Source of the DNA: Pararge aegeria
Lineage: Eukaryota; Arthropoda; Insecta; Lepidoptera; Nymphalidae
DNA length: 64,000 bases
Assembly: GCF_905163445.1 (NCBI RefSeq)
Contig: NC_053183.1
Location: 6,448,001 to 6,512,000, forward strand
Direction of reading: 5' to 3'
Position 1 is the first letter of the stretch. Each line of letters begins with the position of its first letter. This document shows positions 25,469 to 37,600 of this stretch, piece after piece. The notes under the pieces are model-generated. The model was not told the DNA's origin, did not search any database, and was given only the letters and a program-made list of their open reading frames with translations. Made by a program: the position numbers and the translations under genes.

Positions 25469-26349
25469 AGCGTGTTGGTATCCTAAATTACACCAGCTTT
25501 TTAAATTGGGTATATTTAAACCACGGTGCAATAACTTCTTATTTATATAGTCTTCTTTTGATTTATGGCCTTTCGTAGTGCCAAAACAGCACAATGTACT
25601 TTGCCACTGTCAAGCGGTTTCGGTTGTTTTATTTGTATAATCGTGTCGGTGAAAACACTTTCAGAGATATGTTAAGGATCAGAATATTATAATTTACAGC
25701 TGTTCCTTCCAGTTTTCTTCTTTTGATTTATGGCTTTTCGTAGTGCCAAAACAGCACAAGCCACAATGGAGAATCTGGCATAAGATAGCAATTCACAGAT
25801 TAAACCCTGTATGTATAATCTGTGATACAGCAGTGATAAGGATAAGGATAAGAAGAAGAAGAAGAACACCCTTAATCAAAACAAGAAGAAGAAAGAAACT
25901 TGTGACAGTTTAACCATTTTTAGAGTTCTCTTTCATTTCCATAAACCTTATTTTTATAATTTTTGTATTATACATAGATACCATAACCTGTGGGTTATCC
26001 TATGAAACTGGCTTTAGAATCTGTGATAATTGATGTCACCTGTAGTGTGAGGTTTCCATTGAAGACATGGCTTTATGCCTTACTTTAAAATTGGATATGA
26101 ATATTGAGAATTAAATACATGGCTTTACGCCTTATTATGAGATCGAGAATATTGAACACAAGACATGACTTTTTGCCTAGAGACATGATTATTACACTGA
26201 AGATATGGCTGTACGGTGAAATACCTTTGCCTTTTCCCTATGGGAAAGAATAAAGAAAAAAAAGTAGTGCGAGGTTGTTTGTGTTTCAGATTTCATGTTT
26301 ACATTTATAAGGTACCTCTACTAAACTAAAATTATAAATTGGCATCAAT
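25469..26349. promoter_or_regulatory. shared divergent promoter region of MED18 and EXOSC2
   Basis: The two genes are transcribed away from each other, so this interval must carry the 5' ends of both. I see no clear TATA box, which fits housekeeping promoters. A 44-base sequence is repeated directly (25552-25594 and 25717-25759, one mismatch plus flanking base), with the first copy overlapping the upstream open extension of MED18. Positions 26062-26220 hold four degenerate copies of a 'ACATGGCTTTATGCC' word about 40-55 bases apart. A GAAGAA run is at 25851-25862. The exact transcription starts cannot be read from sequence. Confidence 0.6.
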
Positions 26350-29300
26350 ATGACGGAACACGTTTCCATAAGACTAGCGTCGGAAAGAGTTAATCATTGC
26401 GTCTCCTCAAGCAATGATACTGCCAGGTTTTATACTCCAGGAGAGGTTATAAGTGGAATGCAAGATTTCATGCGGTAAGATAGCTTTAATTGTTAACTGC
26501 TGAGTTTGAGCTAAACTGCACTTAGCAGAAATACAATGAGCGGCAAAGATTCTATACATTTTATTACTTATTTAAAACCTGAACAGATTTCATGAGGACA
26601 TGGAAGAACTTTAGACTTCAGAGGAAAGGCAAGACAACGTAAACTTATAAATCAGTGGAATACTTTTCATAGCACATGAAAGATGGACTTTGTTTTTGTA
26701 TCCAGCGCTGATTCTCGTCATTTTTCATTGCTATTTTATTTTACCCATTCAGATTTTCAGATTATGAATTCAGATTTTCAGTAATATGAACTTGGATTAA
26801 AAGATATTGTGTTATTAAAAGTTTTGTGTTTTATTGATACACATTATTTCTCTCTTAAGCGGTCATGGAACATATGTTGAAGAAGATTGCCTAAAATCAT
26901 CAGTAGCAGGTGTAATGCAAAAAGTGAACAAATTGATATGTGTACGACCCTTGAAAAGCCGCTATGTGGGTGAAATTGGAGATGTAGTGGTTGGAAGAGT
27001 GCTTGAAGTGCAGCAGAAAAGGTGGAAAGTGGAAACAAATTCTCGATTGGATTCAGTACTACAGCTGTCTTCTGTAAACTTGCCAGGCGGAGAATTAGTT
27101 AGTACTTTTTATGGAATATTTTCATTGTTTATTGAATCAAAATAAGCAGGATTTTAACAGAAGTATGAATTAGTTATAGGCCATTGTAAAACATACATTC
27201 TAGTGGAAGCATTGAAAGATAGATGTTATGGAGATTCATGGAAGTGAAAAGGTTAAAAAAAAAATTGTGTTACTTGTCATTCTAAACTTTATTTATGTCA
27301 GACTGATGGTAGTTTAGGTTAAGGTCTGCTTTCAGGAGGTTCTCTGCTAAATGAATGAATGAATTGTGGTTACGATTATTTATTATATGTAGGACCAAAA
27401 TCAACCACTTTAATATGATTTTATTATTTTTATTAGTGTTTTTAATAAATTTAAGATGAATATAAAAATTTTCGGAACCAACAGGATTTGAACCTGCGAT
27501 TCGCCTGAGCGCTTTCTCCAATTAAGCTACGGTTCTCCTTACTCACTTTAATATGATTTAAATATTTATGGCTACAGAAAAAGTGCCTAGTATGAATAAC
27601 CAAAGTGCAATTTATCCATATGTAGAATAGGGTCTAGTGTATTAATTTGATTTTGATTTAGCAATTGGATCAAACATCTCTAACCAGTATATGTAATATA
27701 TATATTTTTGATTTGAGTGGTTCTCATAGCTATGTAAACTTGGCTAAATATGTCAACAGCGCCGCAGATCTGCAGAGGATGAACAAATGATGAGGAAACA
27801 TTTAAAAGAAGGTGATCTTATTAGTGCTGAAGTTCAGAGTGTGTTCACCGATGGCTCATTGTCACTACACACAAGAAGCTTAAAGTATGGCAAGGTATGT
27901 ACTTTATGCATGCCAAATTACTGGCAATACTTAATAATATCATTATTTATTTATTTTTATTACACAAACTACTAAAATTATTATTCTTCGCATCCTGAAA
28001 CTCACATGAGTTTATTTGGACACTGCACATTCCTCTAAAATCTAATAACTGTCAATATATACAATATCATATTTTAACCAGTAAAAATCAATACGGTAGT
28101 ACACTAATAAATCCAGTGTAGGTAATTCTCTGTACTGCGAGCCATCATGTGCGAGTAGATACGAGCACACGTTGCGCTTTAGCAAATCGTAAACATTGTA
28201 ACCTAAACCAATACAAAACACCTTATTTATGTATATTTTGCAATAAATGATTATTACTATTATTAATATTGTTTAAATAAACTGATAGCCTATATAGTAA
28301 TTTTTACAAGGGACTATGAAGTTAATGGTGATGTTAAAAATTTAGGGATATATGACATGTGTTAAGAATAACTGCCTTCTGAATAAGTGTGCGAGTGAAA
28401 TTTGGCATTTTTGAGGGAGTAGTTTGTTTCTGATAATGGCCCTATGCTGATCATCCACTTTTTGTCTACTGACTGCCCACTACAAGTCACTGGTCACAAT
28501 GAAAAGGGGATAGAATTTTACTTAGCTGCTCTATACTTCTAAAGATTATATGTTAACTGATTAATGCATTAGTCAGCGTGTGTGTAGGTATGTAAGTATA
28601 TATAAAATCTGTATTATTAAGAAAACTACGAGTGAATCTAAATCTTAGGTACATTATTTATAATTTGTTGAAAATGGAGCCAAAATTTAAACTCATTGTA
28701 AATATATTGCATTCAAACTCCAACAAAAGTTGGAAGTTTACAGGATGTGTCTCCCGCATATCCTTAGAAGTGTTGTTTTGTTTATAGGCAATTGGTTTCT
28801 ACTTACTATCAGGTGGTATCTACTTGATCTGTCAATTATTAATATAAAAAAAAACCTAATAATTGTTGTTAAAATTTGTTTGCTTCACAGTTGGCACAAG
28901 GAGTTTTGGTAAAAGTATTTCCATCATTGATCAAACGGAGAAAGAACCACTTTCACAACTTACCTTGTGGTGTGTCAATGATTATTGGCAACAATGGGTT
29001 CATATGGATCAGCCCAAAGCCTCAAGGCATGATGGTTGATGGGAATGAAGATGAAATAATTAACTATGAGATGCAGGTAAGAGCCAATACACAAAATTAC
29101 ACTATCAGGATTTAGTTATTTAACAGTAGTTTTCTAAAAAAGGAACAATCATGAAAACAATTTTTACGTTTAACATTTAATAATCATTTGTTTAATTTTG
29201 TTTTCTGGAGATTGTAAAATATCACTATGTTGATGAATATACTCTAATATACAGGTGCTTATATCATCAATAGCCTATACCAGTTCACTGTTGAATTAAA

Positions 29301-30093
29301 GGCATCACAAGACACAGGACATTGCTGTCTATTCTCAGTTATATTCTCTTAGTTAAGGAGGAAGAGGAGGCGTGGTGACAACTATTCTGATCTGTTGTTA
29401 GCACCCCGCAATTAACTATGATTAATAAATAAACGTTATGAACGTATATTTGTATCGAAATCATACCTGCTTACACCTGACTGCGATGAGGTACGGCCAG
29501 GTGCGCAACGGCAACCGTGATTTTTTTAAATCTTCATATAAATTACTGTGATGTAGACGATAGTCCAAATTTTCATAGGCAACCTGGTAAATATATACTC
29601 TTCTAATTATAAATATACATAAGAATTTGATTTTCAGCAAAAGACCGATGAACGAACTAATCCTGCAGCCGGATCTTAGACCATAATTTATATACTAATA
29701 TTAGAAGGTTGTTTGTACATACACCACTACTAGACACATTAGTGTGGTGGTCGACACGAATAGGAAATACTTTTAGATCCGGCAATTTAATTAAGAGATT
29801 TCTGTACAGTCAAATCAGCTCCGTCTTTATAATTACTTTGTTGCTCACAGTCGTATCATTATTATTTTTGTTGACAGCCGGTTGACCGCACAGATAGAGA
29901 AATAATAGCAAGGTTGAAGAACTGTATCGCAGCTCTTGTTGCATCGAAAATGATGCTTGATGACACAAGCATTATGTTTGCGTTTGAAGAGAGCCTGAAG
30001 TATGAAGAGGTGAAGGAGCTTTTAGACCCCGAGGCTATGCTTGATATTGCCTTTCTAACACAACACAGACTTAATAATATTATGGAAGAGTGA
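26350..30093 (+). CDS. EXOSC2: exosome complex component RRP4 (EXOSC2)
   Basis: Encodes a 299-residue S1/KH cap subunit of the RNA exosome (human protein about 293), which binds RNA at the entry of the 3'-5' decay channel in nucleus and cytoplasm. Five exons: 26350-26474, 26860-27097, 27760-27894, 28891-29076, 29878-30093, all with GT..AG introns and agreeing phases (2,0,0,0). The N terminus contains TPGEVI and RGHGTYVE. The S1 domain spans about residues 75-165 (YVGEIGDVVVGRVLEVQQKR, then LPGGELRRRSAEDE and SAEVQSVF). The KH part is in exon 4 (FHNLPCGVSMIIGNNGFIWI). The C-terminal helix has RLKNCIAALVASKMML. The stop at 30091 is followed by a likely poly(A) signal AATAAA near 30424. No key region is missing. 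Expression is probably constitutive from the divergent promoter. Confidence 0.95.
27440..27538 (-). repeat. tRNA-like SINE head in EXOSC2 intron 2
   Basis: On the minus strand the segment reads GGAGAACCGTAGCTTAATTG, then GCGCTCAGGC, then CAGGTTCAAATCCTG. The A-box-like and B-box-like order and spacing resemble a tRNA. It runs into AT-rich sequence with no acceptor stem match and no CCA-side pairing that I can see. A similar block occurs at 60423-60500. A tRNA-derived retroposon is more likely than a working tRNA gene. Confidence 0.45.
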
Positions 30094-31002
30094 CATGAGT
30101 GAATTTTATCTGCTTTAAATGCTCTATATAAGATTCTAAAACAGTTGTCCTAATACCATAATATCGTCCAAACAGATACGTAATTTTGTTGAATTTTTTT
30201 TTTGATGCCTTCTGCGCAAAGGGTTTGCTCAACAGAAAGCCTCATTCTTACTGCTCGATGCGTGGCATCTGTATGAATAAAAAAAAAATAACATCGGCAT
30301 TCACATATTTTATATCTAAAATTATTCCGCCGAGTACATCGGGATCGGGACCAACATTAAAGAAAATATTTAAATGAATTTTAATAATTGCACTATAAGT
30401 ACAAAATGTAAATTACGTCTACAATAAATAATGCTTTCATTAATTTAGTCTTAGTTTATTTGTGTATACTCTGTTATGGATGATATAAGATTACTGAGAC
30501 TGACTGTTTTAAAGTTACCAGTGCTAGTTATAGAATCTTTATTAGAGGACTCATATTAAGAGTGTAGATAAATTATTGTATACAACGGTTGATAATTAGG
30601 TATTCATGTGATACTATTATCTACATTCGTGTTTTAATACCCCTTATTATGGAACAGTTGCCCCCTTATTATGGAATAAAAAAACTATAGAAACAGTGCA
30701 AAATGAAATAACAAGATAAAGTTGCAGAATATTGCCGACTTGTTCAGGTTTTAGTTTTGCAAAATCATCATAAAATAAAATAAAATAAACAGAATCTTTG
30801 GCTTTTAAAAATGTAAATATGAAATATATTTCTGGATTCTAAACAGTTGATTTTTTTTGTTGATTCCGAATATTTTAGTTGGACGTACCCGTTCCTGACA
30901 TGGCGGGATCGAATGGACAGTGCATCTTTGAATTTGTGTTGAATTTACAATATTTTTTTTGCGTCCAATATACAAAGGACCTTTTTGGCATGAAATGGTG
31001 TC
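30094..31002. other. convergent 3' region between EXOSC2 and transporter copy A
   Basis: The 3' ends of the two genes face each other here. AATAAA at about 30424 serves EXOSC2, and the reversed signal TTTATT near 30455 could serve the minus-strand transporter. A 15-base direct repeat CCCCTTATTATGGAA occurs at 30640 and 30662. No other gene is seen. Confidence 0.45.
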
Positions 31003-34000
31003 TTATGAAGTTTTTTCTGGTTTTCCTGTTTTGTTTTTCTTGCCGAGAATTTTCATAAGATTCTTCGACATGTAGTACGGTTTCTCCGGGGAACCGTCGT
31101 TCCTCTCGCAGTCTTCCACTGCAACAACATAAAAGTTATTATGTAGGTAAGGAGTTAAAAGGACTAGGTACATGCAAAATCATACATCCCAAATATGCAC
31201 TATTATGTATTAGCCTAGTTGAGAAAGCGATTGCATTGATCAAGTAACAACGAGTATTGTAAGCAAGTTCTGCTGCATATAAATAAATATACCACGACAA
31301 AACACAAATCGCCATCTAGCCCCAAAGTAACCGTAGCTTGTGTTATGGGTACCTACTGAGAACACTGATGAACATTTTCATGAAAAATATACATAAATAC
31401 TTAAAATATACATATGAACAACCAGACACTGAATGCTCATCGCACAAACATTTTCCTTGTGTGTTTCCATTTTAGTTGTGGTAATCGAACCTACGGCCTT
31501 GGGTCAGAAAGCCTCAAATTTCTTTGGTCTGCACTGTATATTTCCTCTTCTATGTCGGAGGTGCCCAAATGTGAGACATTATTATGGCCTTTGATGATGT
31601 AAGTATACGATGATGAGCTACTTTCCCAGTTAATAAAAAATGTAAATTACAAAAAAATATATCATCTTTAATGCTGTATAGGTACTACAAAACATATGCG
31701 TTAATCGATAAAAGATTCATCAAGAGGCACAGGGGTGGACACCGTCAATTCCGAATTCCAAACTGCTACTAAAGAAATCTTTACAAAAAAAAACCTAATT
31801 TTATTTTTTGCCGATCACGGAATCGAACTCAGGCCCTGGTGATCCCTAGTTGAGCATGCTAATAGCAAGACTAACGAGGTAATCAATGGGTACACCCATC
31901 ACAGATCGAAGCTTGAACAGTCGATTGTTGGACTACAAGCCTCGCTTGAAGCCGACCACGAAGTCGGGCTGACGTGCTGGTGACCGCAGTATATGGTAGT
32001 AGTAGCTCAATGCTACTACTACCGCTACTGCCGGTTCCCGTTTATATTCCCTTAGTCGCTCGTACGCAATCCACGGGAAGGAGAGGGGTGGTGAAAAACT
32101 GTATTATGATCAGCATGCGGCACGTTCGCAATGCGGGTACACACTCCAATAATACCTAATGTAAGTTTCCCCAAATAATTTCTACGTACAGCTATTTAGA
32201 GGTATCTAGTTGGTGTTAAGCGGTAGCCTTTTATTAATCTGAAGTTTGACGATTTAAATTAAGGCTCTAAATATGAAATATACTAGGTTGAATAAAAACT
32301 TACAGAAACATAGGAACAGTGTGTCTATAGCCATCGCGTAGACATCGAAAAATATGGTGCACACGAGGTAGGTTGCGATGCCGAGCACTAACGCAGGCAC
32401 GCTGTTGTAGTTTAGACGCTCAACCTTCGTGTGTTCGTACAAGTAGTCCCATTCAAGTAAGTAGTACACAGCGAAACCGACTCCAATGGACATTAATAAT
32501 TTTGACAACAAGAAGACGAAATCAACCACCTAAAAAAATATTTTGTTGTGTATCCTCCCAAAACTAACGGTGAGTTCCCAACGAGTCTCCCTCAATCGTT
32601 TCACATTGTGACTCGTTGGGAATGTTACTCATTGCTAAACTTTTTCTAATTACGGACTACGGTTCCCAACGAGTTACACCCAAGTGACAGTGGGACTCGA
32701 TGGGAAAAGAAATTTGCCAACGTGTCACACTTATTTATTTATATAGCAGTTTTAAAGTTAGTTTTTTTACAGTTCCGGATTAATGCTTGAGAAGCGTTAG
32801 CAAGGAATGAAATCCAGGTTTCTTTGTGTGAGCGTTTATTAGGTTCAATGATCGCTCATGTTTGATATCAATCGAATATATTCTATCACGGCGCGATTGG
32901 GCGCACCAATTTCCTCAGAGAAAGAAAGACAGGGGAAAAACTTTCAAACCGGTTTCGCATTTTTACACTGGTATTTGAATGCGGTTAAGGTTCCGGTTAC
33001 GTTTCTTTTACCGGTTAAATTGAAAAAAAACTGTCCTTAATAGTTTTCGCTCAATTAACCGGTTAATCAAAGTGAAAATTAAGCTCTTTTATTAATTGTA
33101 ATTGCAGTGCCTGCGTACGCGCAAAGAAGAAAAGTGAAATTAGAGCCAACGATTAAACAATAGATTGAAGCTCTGCTTGTGTCCAGTTATTTCACAAACA
33201 TTTTATTTTCATTTTTCGGTTTCTACGGGTTTACTTAGGTCAATTTGACGTAATTAAACTGTTATGATTAATTTTGAATTTTAATTATAATTTGATTTTT
33301 AATTTGTGATAAATACCTTGTCTAATACGACGACCCTAACAATGTTCCTCATCAATAATGAAAAAGCGTGGCTAGCACTCTTAAAGAAGTTATCTCCGCG
33401 TATGGCACACATAATGTACGCGTTCTTATTTATGAATTTCAGAGCTTTTTCCACGTAATCAAAAAAACACTTGCAGAGACACGTGGTCCATTTGGGAATA
33501 AATTTCCCTATATTGGTCTTTTTGCTTAATTGATTCACAATGAATTTTATTATTTGCACTATGCTTATTATTAGGGATCCCACTGCCACAGTACCTAAGT
33601 GATAACTGAAAGAAATGAATTGAAAAATTAACTGAAAATGAAAATAAACTAACTCAAAATATTTTGGCTAGTGGTTGGAATTTTCGTCAGCGTTGCACGA
33701 GGTCCTGGGTTTGATTCCCGGATTGGTAGTCTAGCTCTGATGTCGCTGACAGCTTTGCTACATCGCACAGCTCTGGTGGAAAGACACAATAAGTAGTTGT
33801 GTGAATATTCATGCTTACTGTATTTATTTATTATTAGATTCCTAAAAGATCCAAGTGCTAGTAATTTACAAGTAAACGAAAACATAACTATTATTTCTAG
33901 AAGTGGGGTTTAATTGTATAGCAACATTCCGCGAGTGTGAAGTGAGATGTTCGTGGGTCTTTTTATTTTTTTTGGAACAATACACTGCATACAATAATGA

Positions 34001-34661
34001 CTGAATGAGGGTTCTGTATGTTCTTGTGTGTATGTGTTTTTAGCATTTTATATCGTCTCTTCTTCGTAACTAACTTGCAAAGTCTGCACTCTTGTATATG
34101 TAGGTATGTACAAAAGCTATATACAGCCTTTAAAAAGTTGGTCTTACCGAAATGTTTTATGTATTCCTGATGTAAGGGAAAAGAAAGGTAGGTCCTTCTT
34201 ATTGAGGGTCCAGTACCACATGGAAAAAGTACAGGCAAATATCATGTCCGTTACTCCACTGACAAAAGCCCTCGTCCAATAAAAGCCGAATAAGTTTGCA
34301 ACTGAAACAAGATTGTTATTTTTTTGACCTGGATGTTCGGCCAGCTAATACATTCGTTTTGTTCTTAATTACTGTAGAGGTTATTTGGAATCGGTTCAGT
34401 TAGTTCCGCGACCCGTTTAAAATTATAAGCACATATTGCCAAGTCGTTCTTTCTGCTTTTAAAAGTGCCGGCAACATTCAGTCGCAGATACAAAAAACAG
34501 AGACAAACCAGAATTTTAGCAACATGCTATTGGGTTGGGCATGCTAAGCAACCAATAGACTTTATTTTTGGCATAGAGTAGGAAACATTGGCTACTTTAT
34601 ATGCCTACCACGGGATTTGCAAAAAATAGTATATTTAGTTAATCCTAGATGAATAGGTTGC

Positions 34662-34699
<38 letters not shown>

Positions 34700-37600
34700 T
34701 AGCTGTTGCCCGCGACTTCATCCGCGTTTGATTTTGTTTTTTGATGTGACATTAAATTTTGTTGTAGTTCTAAAAAAAATTAAAGTATTCAGTATCGCTA
34801 AGCCTTAAATGAGCGGTTTGCTGCTGTCCGCTGAGGAGTTCTGTCCTCTATCTCCAACCACAGTTTGAACAAAATTAAATACATATTATAACATTTATAA
34901 CCTCTAAAGTACAAAAAAAAATATTTAAATCGGTTATAATTTGTCGGAGCTTTTATGTAAAATCGTCAAAAACTTTCATCCCCTCTCCCAAAGGAACCGA
35001 GCTTAAAGTCGGTATAAAAAGTATCCTATATTAATATTACTTCTCACACTTCCAAGAATATGTGTACAAAGTTTCATGAGGATCGGAGAAGTAGTTTTTG
35101 CGTGAAAGCGTAACAAATATTGACATTTATAATATTAGTAGGGAAGTAGGGACAGTGATAGGTATAGGGATATATATATATACGCAACGCAATTGTTTTA
35201 GTTTGTTAACATATATATATATATGTATTATAAAACTAAAACAATTTGTTTACTGCATCACGAAAATAGCTGGTCGTTAAGGTGCGATATAATATTAGGC
35301 AAACGAACTCTTCTATTTACTTACGTTTTAAATAAACCAAGCCCGACTGCTGAAAAGGTAGTAAATAGTAAATTAGAATTGTGTCAAGAGTTTATAAATA
35401 GGTGTAGACGAAAACGGGATCTCTCCCTTATAAGAGCAAAGCGCACACCATTGCGCCAGCGAGGTCTTCGTGTTAAGAGTACCTACTGCTATATTCAGTA
35501 TCTACTAAAGATAAATAATCTTTAAGATAGCTATAGGCTTTTAATGTAAGCTTTCATCTAAAGTTAAGGACACATAAGCATGGTACCTTATCTGCCATTA
35601 TATGCAGGCACAAGCTATAAGTATAATTTGTCGACTCTTTATAAACTTGACAGTTTTACGTTATTCGAAAGTTATCCAGTTTGACAGTTTTACGTTATTG
35701 GATAGAAGCAGGCGTTACTTTGCGGAAATCCATGATATATTATCAAAATTAAGCTTAATTTGCTATACTCCGCGAAAAGCAGGAGAATCTGTGTGGTGTA
35801 ATTTATAATTTCTTCAAATGCCGGGGATCTGTTTGGTGTGGAGTATAAGGATTGAAGAAATTATAAATAACACCACCCAGATTCTCCTGCTTTTCGCGGA
35901 GTATAGCAAATTAAGCTTAATTTTGATAAAGTTTTACGTTATATTATAGCCTCCAAAGTTTTTTAACTTGTCAAAATCAAAAATACTTTATTCAAGTACA
36001 GGACATTACATGTACAGGAGCTAACCTGTTCGGGGTATGGCAGTTATATTACACCCATACTCTAATCGGTTTCCACTCCACATCTGCATGGTACCGGAAC
36101 GTTACGTAAGTGAATACTTAGCAGCACGTCTTTATTGGGAGGGCGGTAACAAGACATGGCCGAAGCCTCACACCAGAAAAAAAAAACCATTGAATAAAAC
36201 AAAACTAAGCCTCTATTAAAATAAGCGACTTTGTTCGCTATGCAGTTGCTTACTTTACTAAGAAGGCTCAGAATCACTCAGCGGCCGATACGATGAAAAT
36301 ATTAGGAGTATAGAAATAAGGAGATCGTAGCAGAACTAGAGTTACCGACATAGCTCAGCGAGTTGCGAAGTTGAAGTGGCAATGCGCAGGGCACGTAGCT
36401 CGGAAACCGATGGACGTCGGGTTCCCAAGCTGAGGTGCGTGCTGGGATTCAAACTCACCACCGAAAGTTAAGTCGAAGTCCTACCCACTGGGCTATCACG
36501 GATGACAGATTACTCTGTATAAAATGACAGATTTATGCTAACGTGAATTTATGTGATGGTGATTGGTGATGTGTCGTTATTATATTTATTTAGTTATATA
36601 AAGCCTTTTTTATTATTGGCATACTGGAGAAATATGAAATAAATAAGTAAATAGTTAAATACTCACAATTTCTGAATCCTCAATAGTCACCAAAGCAACA
36701 AAAATCAATACAGTATAAGCAACGACAAGGCATTGAACCATCAATGGGAATATGGGGAGGAACACGGTCGATTTAATAGCCGTCACTGCTCTGAAAAAAA
36801 AAACTTTCTTACTTTTACTTTTTTACTGTTAACTTCTAGGTACAAAATAATCCATTTCATTGGAATTATAGTCCAGTGGCGTGCATAGAGGATATGCGTA
36901 TGCACAGGGTATGCAGATGATATAAAATAAAAAAAACTCCAGTACGAGTTATAAAAAACTTAAGGACAGACATTGTAAGAGTTATAAAAAGCCTACCCTC
37001 AAGTATTTATAACTCGTTCCACGGCCGAGCTCTGTCACAAACAGCTCTACTACTAATAAGATAATTAAAATTTAAAAAAAAACTGTTGTATGTATAGGAA
37101 TCTTATTTATCTCCTATGACAGGACGCCATATGGTGTGATATTAATGAAACATACAAATAAGCAAACAAATAAAAACAGGCTTACTTGCTTCCTTCGCGG
37201 ATAAGTGCAATGGCAATAACTATCCGACTGCGCAAAAACAATATCACCAAAAGTAAAATCGCGAAAACGATAGATAGCGCGATTAAAATGGCACGCCATA
37301 TTTTATAAGTCGGACCTAAACCAAACATCTTTATTATCTGGTTATTTTCTTTAGGGTGTTCCTTGTAGTATTCGAAGTTCGTGTAGCACAGGTACATGCC
37401 TAAAAAATAAAAAAAATTTAAACCCACTTTTTTACTCTTCAGCATAGGCAGGAGAAAAATATATTTCATCCGCTTATATACCGTGACAATGAATTAAGGG
37501 CGAATTGCCGCATGATATTTCCTTAGCGCATTTTATAATAATAGATTTCTTTTATATAATAAAAAAAGATGAAATTTAACTCAATTATAAACACATTAAA

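Noticed and set aside
25316..25594. longer MED18 start 42 codons upstream of the chosen ATG
   Set aside because: The family has a short N terminus, and the extension overlaps the 44-base duplicated block. It cannot be excluded without transcript data.
35223..35525. 100-codon open frame, considered as the missing exon region of copy A
   Set aside because: It is on the wrong strand, and the minus strand here reads as a tRNA-like SINE head, not a cysteine-rich loop.
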